DNA of 11,335 bases from JBFJVZ01 sp041623895 (GCA_041623895.1 JBFJVZ010000254.1:1-11335), one strand, 5' to 3'; positions 1 to 7,407 are shown, numbered from the stretch's first letter. Notes: generated from the letters alone by a model not told the origin. Translations and numbers: made by a program.

Positions 1-186
1 ACCGCGATGGACATTGGCATAGTATCGCCGATAGCAATCGGAGATCGCATCAATCACGACGTTCGGATGCTGTGAACTGGCGGCGTTGTCCAAGAAAGCC
101 AGCGGGGCGCCGCTGGCAACTTGTCTGCCGAGAATGGGAAAATCGTCTCGGATTCGCTCGACGTTAAAGTTATCCCCGCTGGTCAC
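1..186 (-). CDS. sufS: SufS-type cysteine desulfurase, N-terminal fragment
   Basis: PLP-dependent enzyme that takes sulfur from L-cysteine (releasing alanine) and passes it as a persulfide to the SUF Fe-S assembly machinery in the cytoplasm. Only the first 62 codons are inside the window; the gene continues past the left edge, so the PLP lysine and active-site cysteine cannot be seen. The visible part fits the family well: IRDDFPIL at residues 12-19, then LAFLDNAASSQHPNVVIDAI (residues 29-48) and YYANVHRG at the cut end, the conserved N-terminal region of SufS/CsdA proteins. The start is GTG at 186-184. An in-frame stop lies three codons upstream and the family motif begins at residue 12, so no other start fits better. 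The GTG shares four bases (GTGA) with the sufU stop, which suggests translational coupling with sufU. Confidence 0.93.
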   Translation of the reverse strand, partial: MTSGDNFNVERIRDDFPILGRQVASGAPLAFLDNAASSQHPNVVIDAISDCYRRYYANVHRG

Positions 187-623
187 GATTCTTCACTCAA
201 GCTTGGGCCGCCAAAATTTGGACCGTCGTCATCCTCCGAGGACTCATCGACGGGGGAGTGAATCGCACTCTGCAAGACTCGCCAACCCAGCAAGCAGCAT
301 TTCTGTCGATTCGGTGTCAGCTGGGGCCCGAAAAGCTGCAGCATCTGATCGGCCGAAAATGCTTTGACTTCCTCGACCGACTTTCCCTCAATCTGCTCGA
401 TCAACATCGACGCCGAGGCCTGACTGATCACGCAGCCTTCGCCCTCAAACCATGCTTCCGCGATCTTCCCTTCAGGATCCAATTTCAAATCGATATGAAT
501 CACGTCGCCGCAAAGCGGGTTATTGGCCTCGTCAGCATGGGTCGCTGCGGGAAGCGGACCACGATGGTAGGGGTCCTCGTAGTGGTCCAGGACGTGTTCT
601 TCGTAGATATCTTGTTCGGACAT
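183..623 (-). CDS. sufU: SufU/NifU-like Fe-S cluster assembly protein
   Basis: 146-aa cytoplasmic partner of SufS that accepts sulfur from the desulfurase and/or scaffolds Fe-S clusters. The fold is visible: YEEHVLDHYEDPYHRG at residues 7-22, NPLCGD at 35-40, GEGCVISQASASM at 61-73, and RQKCCLLGW at 106-114. Expected metal or sulfur ligands C38, D40, C64 and C109 are all present. I start at ATG 623 because the family motif begins just after it. A TTG at 686 would add 21 unconserved residues and lies inside a promoter-like TTGACA. The tail after about residue 122 is acidic and low complexity (ESSEDDDG). Cys2-Cys3 spacing is 45 residues, closer to IscU than to Bacillus SufU (see findings). No Shine-Dalgarno is visible. 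It overlaps sufS by 4 bp and is probably the first gene of the unit. Confidence 0.93.
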   Translation of the reverse strand: MSEQDIYEEHVLDHYEDPYHRGPLPAATHADEANNPLCGDVIHIDLKLDPEGKIAEAWFEGEGCVISQASASMLIEQIEGKSVEEVKAFSADQMLQLFGPQLTPNRQKCCLLGWRVLQSAIHSPVDESSEDDDGPNFGGPSLSEES

Positions 624-657
624 TTGGACGATGGAGCGACGATGGGCAAAGGCAATT

Positions 658-686
658 GGGTTATTAAAGTCTATGCGGGTTGTCAA
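658..686 (-). promoter_or_regulatory. Candidate promoter for sufU-sufS
   Basis: On the minus strand a perfect -35-like TTGACA (686-681) is followed by TAATAA (666-661), about 38 nt before the sufU ATG at 623. The spacer is only 14 nt; shifting the -10 to the 17-nt spacing gives the poorer TAACCC (663-658). The position fits a short leader and argues against the upstream TTG start of sufU. Planctomycete promoter consensus is not well enough known to be sure. Confidence 0.35.
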
Positions 687-794
687 AAATCGACGAGGTC
701 CCGTTTTTCGGGGTTTTCTGGAGCGTTGGCGCGGTTTCCGGCGGATGTTGGCCAGATCGTCATTGCGGGCAGGAATTTTTGGCGGGCGGGCGAG

Positions 795-3700
795 TCAGTC
801 CAACCTCAACACCGCACGGGCGAGCTGCAACCACCCGTCGCCGCCGGCCTGATTCATTTCGATTCCGGGATAAGAGACCGGTGGCGGTGTCTTGGACCCC
901 GGTTTCTTTGGCGGCACGATGGGGATGTAGGCTTTTTTGTGATCGACAACGCGAACCGGGATTTCGCTCTGTCGCGACAACTGCTCCACACGGCTGCGAT
1001 TTGTGTAATGCAAGACAATGAAACGGGCGTCATTGGTGATCGCTGCGATCTGCCAGGCTGCCGCATCCAAACGTAACTCGGCAAATTCCAACATTCTTTC
1101 GGCAGGTTTCGGCAGCGGGCCAAAGCGATCGATCAATTCTTCACGGATTTCGTCAATTTCGGTGGCGTTGTTTATTTTTGCGATCCGGCGGTAAAGATCG
1201 ATCTTATGCCGCAAATCAGGAACATAGTTTTCTGGCAACGACGCGGCCACCGGCAAATCGACATCGACATCCGCGGACAGCCGAGGCGGCAGATTCTGGA
1301 CTTCCCGGACCGCGTCTTCCAGCAATTGACAATACATTTCGTAACCGACTGCAGCGATATGGCCGCTCTGTTGCGTTCCCAACAAATTGCCGGCGCCGCG
1401 GATCTCCAAATCTCGCATCGAGATCGCGAAACCCGCGCCCATCTGGCTGAATTCTTCGATCGCCCGCAGTCGTTTCGTGGCTTCGGGGGAAAGATGTTTG
1501 TGTTGGGCAACGACCAAATAGCAAAACGCCTGGTATTTGTATCGACCGACACGACCGCGCAGCTGATGCAGATCACTGAGCCCATAGCGATCGGCGTCGT
1601 CGATAAAGATTGTGTTGGCGTTGGGGATATCTAATCCACTTTCCACGATGGTCGTGGCCAGCAAGAGATCGAACTTATGCTCGATAAAGTCAACCATGAC
1701 TTGTTCGAGTTCCCCTTCGCCCATTTGTCCGTGCCCGATCTGCAAACGCACTTCAGGCGCTATTCGTTTGATTCTTTCAGCAACAGCGTGGATATCGCCG
1801 ATCCGGTTGTGAACGAAGAAGATTTGTCCGCCACGATTCAGTTCGCGCACGATCGCGGTGCGAATCAGTCTGTCGTCCCAGCGGGCGACGTGCGTTTCGA
1901 CACTTCGTCGTTCTGCCGGAGGCGTTTCCAAATTGCTGATGTCGCGGACACCGACCAACGCCATGTGAAGCGTCCGGGGAATGGGCGTTGCCGACAGCGT
2001 CAAGACATCGACATTGCGGTTAGAGGTTTTGAGTCGCTCTTTCACAGCCACGCCAAAACGCTGCTCCTCGTCGACGATGACCAGACCAAGATTGGCAAAT
2101 TCAACATCTTTGCTGGCCAGTCGATGAGTGCCGACAACGATGTCGACGGCACCGGCCCTGAGTTGCTTGACGGTTTCGCGCTGCTGTTTCGCAGAGCAAA
2201 AGCGGCTGAGCTTGGCAATGTTGACGGGGAACTCGGCCATCCGGTCGCAAAAGTTGTGAAAATGCTGTTCCGCCAGCACGGTCGTGGGCACCAACACGGC
2301 GACTTGATAGCCGCTTAGCACTGCTTTGAACGCGGCCCGCATCGCGACTTCGGTCTTGCCAAAGCCAACGTCACCACAAATCAGCCGATCCATTGGCTTG
2401 GGCAACTGCATATCGTCTTTGCACGATTCGATCGATGTCACCTGATCGCGTGTTTCGGTATAGGGAAAACTCGCATCAAACTGATGCTGCCATTCCCCGT
2501 CGGCGTCAAAGGCGATCCCCAGCCGTGCTTGCCGCGACGCTTGCATCTCCAACAGCTCAACCGCCATGTCGGTAACCGCGGACTCGGCCGCCTTGCGCTG
2601 GCGGACCCAGGCCTGGCTGCCGATTTTCGCCAGCCTGGGCTGCGTTTTCGTGCCGCCAATGTAGCGCTGAACCAATCCGATTCGGGATGCCGGCACGTAG
2701 ACTTTTGCGCCCCCATCGAATTCCAGCACCAGGTGTTCGATCTGTTGGCCGTTCTTGTCGATCGTTTGCAAGCCGCGGTATAAACCGATGCCATGCGAAA
2801 GATGCACGACTAAATCGCCGATTTCCAACTGCAGCGAGCTGGCAATCGGTTTTCCTTTCGCGCGGGTGCGGCCGCGGCGCACGGGGCTGCGGTGAAAAAG
2901 TTCGGCCCCGGTCAGCACCAGAACTTGCGCAGCAACCAGCCTGAAACCACCGCTCAATTCGGCGACGCAAAGATGCAACCGTCCACTGCGCGCCGCGCTG
3001 GTTTCCCCGAGCAGTTGCGACAATCGTTCACTGTCTGCCGCCGTGTCACCGACAACGATGACTTCGTGATCGGCGGCGACCGAATCAACACGACTTCGCG
3101 TTTCGTCCAGCGATGTTGCGAAGCTATCCGCGGTGTTCGTGCATAAATCGATTGCTTCGCCGTCGGAGACGTCGGCCAGATTGCTTGCGGAGACAACACG
3201 AAATTGTCCCAACGCGTCTAAGAGCTGCTGGTAATCCAGGAAGTGCGATGTGTCTTCCGATCGCGACAACAGCGCTTGGGCAGACATTTCACAAGCCTGC
3301 GGATCAACGATGACGACCAGCGTGTCTTCGGGCAGATAGTCGCAAATCGGCCCGAGTTCGACGATGTCATCGAATTCGACCGCTGAGCCTGATGTTGTCG
3401 AGACCGGGTCTTCGTACGGATCGGCGGCGTATTCTTCAGGCCTGATTCCGATCGCAGCCAATTCCACGTGATCTAACGATTCGATGCTGCGTTGACTTGC
3501 CGGATCAAAACGCCGAATCGATTCAAGCTCGTCGCCAAACCATTCCAAACGAATGGGATCGCTATGGTCAGCGGAAAAGACGTCCAGCAATCCACCCCGC
3601 GTGGCGAACTCGCCCGGAAACTGAACCGCCGTGGTTGCAGCAAATCCAGCCTCGGCCAACCACCGTCGAATCTCCTCCGGGTCAATCACGTCGCCGACGT

Positions 3701-4163
3701 TCAACGTCCGGGTTGCTGACTTCAGCTTCTGCGGAGTCGGCACCAACTGCATCGCCCCGCCCACGTAGGCCGTCACCAACAGCGGCTCGGGTGACGAATT
3801 GTCACGGTGGCTCAGCTGCTGCAGCACCTGAAGACGATCGGCATAATCGGCGTCTCGGATCGACGCACCGGAACCTTCTGCAGCCGAAAGGGGTAGCGGG
3901 ATCGCGTCATCCAACCCATAGGCGATGGCGTCGCCGGCAACAATGTCAGCGTCGGCCGCGTCGGGCAGTAACATCAGGATGTGGGAGGAATGTCGCGCAA
4001 GCGCGGTGGCCAAAAGGGCCCGAACACCTCCCCAAACACCCGAAAAAGCGAGGTTTTGTCCCGGCCGAAGGCCGTCCAGGCGCGCACCGATGCCACAGGT
4101 CTCGTCCAAGAGACGAGGCACGTCGGCGAGCGTCGTGGCGGTCTTGATCGCGGTCTTTGCCAA
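795..4163 (-). CDS. mfd: Transcription-repair coupling factor Mfd
   Basis: 1122-aa ATP-driven DNA translocase that pushes stalled RNA polymerase off damaged template strands and recruits UvrA for nucleotide excision repair (E. coli Mfd is 1148 aa, so this is full length). Domains in order: N-terminal UvrB-like module with a degenerate ATP-binding region; RNA polymerase interaction domain from about residue 443 (LEIGDLVVHLSHGIGLYRGL); translocase with Walker A GDVGFGKT (597-604, K603), Walker B DEEQ (698-701), TLSATPIPRTLHM, VESGLDIPN (about 840) and the QLRGRVGR arginine-finger motif; TRCF C-terminal domain from about residue 970 (LPENYVPDLRHKIDLYRRIA), which masks UvrA binding. The start is TTG at 4163, with only non-start codons before an in-frame stop about 50 bp upstream. 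Internal GTG (codon 14) and TTG (codon 17) are possible alternatives. It ends 171 bp before sufU on the same strand and is divergent from the gene at 4407. Confidence 0.97.
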   Translation of the reverse strand: MAKTAIKTATTLADVPRLLDETCGIGARLDGLRPGQNLAFSGVWGGVRALLATALARHSSHILMLLPDAADADIVAGDAIAYGLDDAIPLPLSAAEGSGASIRDADYADRLQVLQQLSHRDNSSPEPLLVTAYVGGAMQLVPTPQKLKSATRTLNVGDVIDPEEIRRWLAEAGFAATTAVQFPGEFATRGGLLDVFSADHSDPIRLEWFGDELESIRRFDPASQRSIESLDHVELAAIGIRPEEYAADPYEDPVSTTSGSAVEFDDIVELGPICDYLPEDTLVVIVDPQACEMSAQALLSRSEDTSHFLDYQQLLDALGQFRVVSASNLADVSDGEAIDLCTNTADSFATSLDETRSRVDSVAADHEVIVVGDTAADSERLSQLLGETSAARSGRLHLCVAELSGGFRLVAAQVLVLTGAELFHRSPVRRGRTRAKGKPIASSLQLEIGDLVVHLSHGIGLYRGLQTIDKNGQQIEHLVLEFDGGAKVYVPASRIGLVQRYIGGTKTQPRLAKIGSQAWVRQRKAAESAVTDMAVELLEMQASRQARLGIAFDADGEWQHQFDASFPYTETRDQVTSIESCKDDMQLPKPMDRLICGDVGFGKTEVAMRAAFKAVLSGYQVAVLVPTTVLAEQHFHNFCDRMAEFPVNIAKLSRFCSAKQQRETVKQLRAGAVDIVVGTHRLASKDVEFANLGLVIVDEEQRFGVAVKERLKTSNRNVDVLTLSATPIPRTLHMALVGVRDISNLETPPAERRSVETHVARWDDRLIRTAIVRELNRGGQIFFVHNRIGDIHAVAERIKRIAPEVRLQIGHGQMGEGELEQVMVDFIEHKFDLLLATTIVESGLDIPNANTIFIDDADRYGLSDLHQLRGRVGRYKYQAFCYLVVAQHKHLSPEATKRLRAIEEFSQMGAGFAISMRDLEIRGAGNLLGTQQSGHIAAVGYEMYCQLLEDAVREVQNLPPRLSADVDVDLPVAASLPENYVPDLRHKIDLYRRIAKINNATEIDEIREELIDRFGPLPKPAERMLEFAELRLDAAAWQIAAITNDARFIVLHYTNRSRVEQLSRQSEIPVRVVDHKKAYIPIVPPKKPGSKTPPPVSYPGIEMNQAGGDGWLQLARAVLRLD

Positions 4164-4406
4164 AAGTAAGCGAAACCAGCGGTGGTAGGAATCAGTAAAA
4201 AACGTATCGTGTTACCGGCAGATTGGAAACAGCGAACATTTATCGCCTGTCAACAAGCCTCCTGGTGCTTCGTCACCCTTAGGAATTAGGATTCAAACTG
4301 TATCGGTAGTCGCCGAAAGTTTCGCCGCCGGATGGACGAAAACAGCCGAAACTCTTGGCGAGTTCCGCTACATCAAATTGCCTAAAATCACGCGAAGAAG
4401 AAGAAT
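4164..4406. promoter_or_regulatory. Divergent intergenic region between mfd and a dehydrogenase gene
   Basis: 243 bp between two divergent genes, so both promoters should lie here. A -10-like TAAAAT sits at 4383-4388, 18 nt before the plus-strand ATG, but without a convincing -35. A perfect TTGACA on the minus strand (4254-4249) has no -10 at the right distance. A short direct repeat TTAGGA/TTAGGATT lies near 4279-4292. No operator can be named with confidence. Confidence 0.4.
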
Positions 4407-5447
4407 ATGAGCATCGGAATCGGAATTGTCGGCTGCGGCATGATCGCCAACTTTCACGCCCGGGCGATCGCGGACGCTCAGGGCGCCCACCTCGTTGCAT
4501 GCACCGACTTCAAACCGGAGTTGGCCACCGCCTTTGCCGAAAAAAACAGCTGCAAAGCTTACGCGACCCTGGATGAAATGTTGGCGGATCCCGACATCGC
4601 CGCCGTCACGATTTGTACGCCCAGTGGTGCCCACCGGGATCCAGCCGTGGCCGCCGCCAGTGCCGGTAAACACGTCGTCGTCGAAAAACCGCTCGAAGTC
4701 ACCACCGAGAAATGCGACGAAATCATTGCCGCCGCTGAGAAGACCGGCGTCAAACTTGCCGTCACGTTCCAGAGCCGATTTCACCAGTCCAGCCAATTGA
4801 TCAAGAATGCCGTCGACCAGGGACGCTTTGGCCAGGTCACGATGGGGGACGCCTATGTGAAGTGGTATCGCAGCCAAGAGTACTACGATAGCGGCGCCTG
4901 GCGCGGCACTTGGGCGCTGGATGGCGGCGGCGCTTTAATGAATCAGGCAATCCATTCGGTCGACCTGCTGCTGTGGTTGATGGGACCCGTCAGCGAGATC
5001 AGCGCCATGACGGCAACCATGACGCATGAGCGGATTGAGGTCGAGGATGTGGCTGTGGCGAACCTGAAATTTGCCTCGGGTGCACTGGGCGTGATCGAAG
5101 CCACCACGACCGCATTTCCCGGCGCCCTGAAACGAATCGAAGTCTGCGGCAACGAAGGCACCGCGGTCTTGGAGGAAGAAGATATTCACACCTGGCAATT
5201 TGCCAAGGAAACCCCCGCAGATGAAGAGATTCGCAAATCGATGGTAGGAAAGACCGACACGGGCGGCGGCGCGTCCGATCCGGCCGCGATTGGACACCAC
5301 GGACACACGATGGTTTTTGAAGATTTTATTCGCGCCATCAACGAAGATGCTTCGCCAATGACGGACGGGCCCGAAGGCAAACGCAGTGTGGAAGTGATTT
5401 GTGCCATTTATGAAAGCGCACAGACTGGCCAAATCGTTAAATTGTGA
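4407..5447 (+). CDS. Gfo/Idh/MocA family NAD(P)-dependent oxidoreductase (cytoplasmic)
   Basis: 346-aa dehydrogenase of the glucose-fructose oxidoreductase / inositol dehydrogenase / MocA family, which oxidises or reduces hydroxyl or keto groups of sugars, cyclitols and their derivatives using a bound nicotinamide cofactor. Visible features: Rossmann loop GIVGCGMIA (6-14); the EKP signature at 93-95 with the presumed catalytic Lys94; GGGALMNQAIHSVD at 173-186 with the conserved His183 and Asp186. No signal peptide, so it acts in the cytoplasm. ATG 4407 is preceded by the purine-rich GAAGAAGAAGAA, a plausible ribosome binding site and the clearest one in the window. Downstream genes on the same strand encode a secreted lectin-fold protein and a glutamine amidotransferase, but a 141-bp gap with two palindromes separates them. 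The substrate cannot be predicted; the family is highly expanded in planctomycetes. Confidence 0.92.
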   Translation: MSIGIGIVGCGMIANFHARAIADAQGAHLVACTDFKPELATAFAEKNSCKAYATLDEMLADPDIAAVTICTPSGAHRDPAVAAASAGKHVVVEKPLEVTTEKCDEIIAAAEKTGVKLAVTFQSRFHQSSQLIKNAVDQGRFGQVTMGDAYVKWYRSQEYYDSGAWRGTWALDGGGALMNQAIHSVDLLLWLMGPVSEISAMTATMTHERIEVEDVAVANLKFASGALGVIEATTTAFPGALKRIEVCGNEGTAVLEEEDIHTWQFAKETPADEEIRKSMVGKTDTGGGASDPAAIGHHGHTMVFEDFIRAINEDASPMTDGPEGKRSVEVICAIYESAQTGQIVKL

Positions 5448-5472
5448 GCCGGCCGTTGAATGTCAGCAAGCC

Positions 5473-5488
5473 AGCACGTCCCCGTGCT
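5473..5488. repeat. Small perfect hairpin downstream of the dehydrogenase gene
   Basis: AGCACG (5473-5478) and CGTGCT (5483-5488) are perfectly complementary around a TCCC loop, starting 25 nt after the stop of the dehydrogenase gene. A T run (5506-5510) follows about 17 nt later, too far for a classic intrinsic terminator. It may contribute to transcription termination together with the larger palindrome at 5519-5545. Confidence 0.45.
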
Positions 5489-5518
5489 AGTGGTACTTCG
5501 AGTCAGTTTTTGTGTGCC

Positions 5519-5545
5519 GCGAGAAGGGGTCTGACCCCTTTTCGC
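5519..5545. repeat. 13-bp-arm palindrome, GGGGTC/GACCCC core
   Basis: GCGAGAAGGGGTC (5519-5531) and GACCCCTTTTCGC (5533-5545) form an inverted repeat around a single T, with one mismatch that would be a G-U wobble in RNA. The core AAGGGGTC-N-GACCCCTT resembles REP-type dispersed palindromes that I recall from planctomycete and other bacterial intergenic DNA; that recollection is unverified. It lies between the dehydrogenase stop (5447) and the next start (5589), so it could be a terminator-like structure or a REP-like element. There is no clean T tract on either side. Confidence 0.7.
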
Positions 5546-5588
5546 TGGTTCGAATTCCGTTACTCCGAAAAACAAAAGGTTTGTTCTG

Positions 5589-6248
5589 ATGCGAAACACA
5601 CTCTGCTGCATCCTGTCTCTGCTACCGTTGGCCTCGCTGTTAGCGGACCGGCCTTCCAAAGGTGACAGCGGAAAGGTTTTGTTTGCCGATGATTTCGAGA
5701 AATCGAGTGATCGCTGGGAATTCCTGGACCCCGATACCTGGAAAGTAGCTCATCGTGATGGCAACAACACGTTGGAGATCACCGAGCGAGGGAGTGCCTA
5801 CAAGCCTCCCGTTCGCAGCCCCGGCCATGTGGCCCTGATTCGCGATCTGAAGGTGAGCAGTTTTGATATCACATTCCGCGTCCGCAGCACAAAAGACACG
5901 GGCAACCATCGCGATTGCTGCGTGTTTTTCGGCTATCAAGATGATCAGCACTTTTACTACGTGCACTTGGGCGCGAAACCGGATCCGCACAGCGGACAAA
6001 TCATGATTGTCAAGGAAGCACCGCGCAAGGCGATGACGAAAAACGAACGTCTGACGCCCTGGGATGACCAGTGGCATACCGTTCGCGTCAGTCGCGATCT
6101 GAAAAGTGGATCGATCGAAGTTTACTTTGACGACATGAAGACGCCGCACATGAAAGTCAACGATAAGACTTTTGGCGAGGGCCGCGTTGGAATAGGATCG
6201 TTTGACGACTTGAATGAGTTTGACGACGTGGTCGTCACAGCTCGCTAA
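5589..6248 (+). CDS. Secreted concanavalin-like / DUF1080-like domain protein
   Basis: 219-aa protein with a Sec-type signal peptide: Arg2, a hydrophobic stretch about residues 4-19, and likely cleavage after SLLA (residue 19). The mature part looks like a single beta-sandwich lectin/glucanase-fold domain of the LamG or DUF1080 (3-keto-disaccharide hydrolase-like) type. Supporting motifs are VLFADDFEKSSDRWEF at the start, DITFRVRS, the WDDQWHTVRVSRD strand pair and the ending VGIGSFDDLNEFDDVVV. I cannot identify catalytic residues, so it may bind rather than cleave polysaccharide or sugar. It should be periplasmic or surface exposed. Start ATG 5589 places the signal peptide correctly; no Shine-Dalgarno is visible. 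The reading frame of the next gene begins inside its last 35 bp, suggesting co-transcription. Confidence 0.82.
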   Translation: MRNTLCCILSLLPLASLLADRPSKGDSGKVLFADDFEKSSDRWEFLDPDTWKVAHRDGNNTLEITERGSAYKPPVRSPGHVALIRDLKVSSFDITFRVRSTKDTGNHRDCCVFFGYQDDQHFYYVHLGAKPDPHSGQIMIVKEAPRKAMTKNERLTPWDDQWHTVRVSRDLKSGSIEVYFDDMKTPHMKVNDKTFGEGRVGIGSFDDLNEFDDVVVTAR

Positions 6249-7020
6249 GCGAATCATCAAATTGGCTGACACGGGTTTGCGAGAACACAACTTCCTGCTG
6301 TTACAAGTTCGCAATGCGGACGACCCGATGCGATCTCAGGAGATTGGCTGCTTTTCGCGAGCGCTCAGTGTCGACCGCTCGCGGATCGCGATCCATGACC
6401 TGCTTACCGGGCCGCCGACATTGAAGCAATTGGCATCGGTTGATGCCGTGCTGCTCGGTGGCAGCGGTGATTACTCCGTTGCTGAAGGCGGTCCGTGGTT
6501 GGAACCGGCCTTGGATGGCATGCGCGAATTGGTGGAAACCGGAACACCCACCTTCGCTTCCTGTTGGGGATTCCAAGCCATGGCAAAGGCTCTCGGTGGC
6601 GAAGTGGTCACCGACATTGCCCACGCGGAACTCGGCTCGATCGAAATGCACTTAACCGCAGCGGGCCGAGCGGACCCGCTGTTTGCACCCTTGGGTGACC
6701 GCTTCCTGGCTGCGGCGGGACACCAGGACTGTGTGATTCGCCTGCCCGAGAATGCGATCTTACTCGCCTCGTCGGATCGGGTGCAAAACCAGGCCTTTCG
6801 CGTTGACGGCAAACCGATCTATTGCACACAGTTCCATCCGGAGCTCAATCGGGAAGCATTGCTGGAGCGGCTGGTGGCATATCCACAATACGTGCAGCGG
6901 ATCAGCGGGCTGTCCCTGGACGAATTCAGGGCAACCTGCCAAGAGACGGAAGCGACAGGAAAGCTACTGCGCCGCTTCGTCGACCAACTCTTGTCCGAAA
7001 GCACGTCGGCATCACGGTAA
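6214..7020 (+). CDS. Class I glutamine amidotransferase-like protein (GMP synthase GATase-type)
   Basis: Up to 268 aa, a stand-alone class I glutamine amidotransferase domain, the type that releases ammonia from glutamine or hydrolyses gamma-glutamyl bonds. The catalytic triad is visible: nucleophile Cys117 in ASCWGFQAM (115-123), then QFHPE (206-210) with His208 and Glu210. LLGGSGDYSVAEGG (80-93) is the oxyanion-side glycine motif. No synthetase domain or signal peptide is present, so it is cytoplasmic with unknown acceptor. ATG 6214 overlaps the preceding gene by 35 bp. Because recognisable homology begins around NFLLLQVRNADDPMR (residues 26-40), the alternative TTG at 6262, 13 bp after the upstream stop, is equally plausible. 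It ends the plus-strand gene set, facing the minus-strand HEAT gene. Confidence 0.88.
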   Translation: MSLTTWSSQLAKRIIKLADTGLREHNFLLLQVRNADDPMRSQEIGCFSRALSVDRSRIAIHDLLTGPPTLKQLASVDAVLLGGSGDYSVAEGGPWLEPALDGMRELVETGTPTFASCWGFQAMAKALGGEVVTDIAHAELGSIEMHLTAAGRADPLFAPLGDRFLAAAGHQDCVIRLPENAILLASSDRVQNQAFRVDGKPIYCTQFHPELNREALLERLVAYPQYVQRISGLSLDEFRATCQETEATGKLLRRFVDQLLSESTSASR

Positions 7021-7064
7021 TGAAAACCAGCAGCTAATGCTCTGTCAACTTTTAACTTTAGGGT

Positions 7065-7088
7065 AGCCGGATTCGCCAGAATTCGGTT
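7065..7088. repeat. Hairpin downstream of the amidotransferase gene
   Basis: AGCCGGATT (7065-7073) pairs with AATTCGGTT (7080-7088) around a CGCCAG loop, using two G-U wobbles. It starts 44 nt after the amidotransferase stop. No T tract follows directly. The sequence GTAGCCGGATTCGCCAGAAT is familiar to me as a recurring planctomycete intergenic motif, but this needs a genome search. Confidence 0.55.
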
Positions 7089-7181
7089 CGTTCCAAGATA
7101 CCCCGAAGTCTGGTGACATCGGCTACGACCACCACCGTAAGATTGAATCTGGACAAAGCACTAGTTTGTCGCTCGCACCTT

Positions 7182-7304
7182 CTTTGTCCTTCGGCATTCG
7201 TTGTTGGAGATTCCTTGTTTAACATTCCTTGTTCGAGATTCGATATTCTTCTGTTGCGCAAAGAAAACCGCAGAACACCGAACAAGAAATGCCGAACGAC
7301 AAAG
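7182..7304. repeat. Imperfect 24-nt inverted repeat with internal 14-nt tandem repeat
   Basis: The left arm (7182-7205) and right arm (7281-7304) match as reverse complements at 21 of 24 positions; both contain CATTCG/ATGCCGAA-type blocks and CTTTGT/ACAAAG ends. Next to the left arm are three 14-nt units in tandem: CGTTGTTGGAGATT (7199-7212), CCTTGTTTAACATT (7213-7226) and CCTTGTTCGAGATT (7227-7240). The right arm contains a unit of similar type in inverse orientation, so the whole may be a short repeat family in two orientations. Confidence 0.65.
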
Positions 7305-7407
7305 TTAAGAAAGCCTGGTTTTCCGATTGAAGTCTTCGATAGTCACGGCGCGCCTGCCCCACCGTAGCGCAGTTCCATAACTTCACACGCTTGGCGCGAA
7401 GGACGAC

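Larger units (their letters stand above)
7021..7407. other. 387-bp convergent intergenic region with repeats, no gene seen
   Basis: The gap lies between the 3' ends of two convergent genes. I find no credible coding sequence; the short open frames are low complexity. It contains a hairpin (7065-7088), a tandem 14-nt repeat (7199-7240) and a long imperfect inverted repeat (7182-7205 with 7281-7304). The stretch from about 7180 to 7310 is visibly more AT-rich than the flanking genes. Any of the hairpins could serve as a bidirectional terminator. Confidence 0.7.

Noticed and set aside
700..712. CCCG-TTTTT-CGGG hairpin between mfd and sufU as an mfd terminator
   Set aside because: Only a 4-bp stem, and on the mfd strand the T run (ATTTTT) comes about 12 nt after it; too weak to call.
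258..1076. 272-codon open frame on the plus strand
   Set aside because: It lies antisense to sufU and mfd and has no recognisable family; it is a shadow of the coding strand in GC-rich DNA.
4249..4254. Perfect minus-strand TTGACA as the mfd -35 box
   Set aside because: The hexamer at the 17-nt spacing is TGTTTC, a poor -10, so no promoter is called.
5640..6314. 224-codon open frame on the minus strand
   Set aside because: It is antisense to the secreted lectin-fold gene, which has a signal peptide and conserved domain motifs.
7199..7240. Tandem 14-nt units considered as a CRISPR array
   Set aside because: Units are directly adjacent with no spacers, imperfect, and no cas gene is present.
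7347..7354. GGCGCGCC 8-bp palindrome
   Set aside because: A single short palindrome in GC-rich DNA is expected by chance and has no supporting context.
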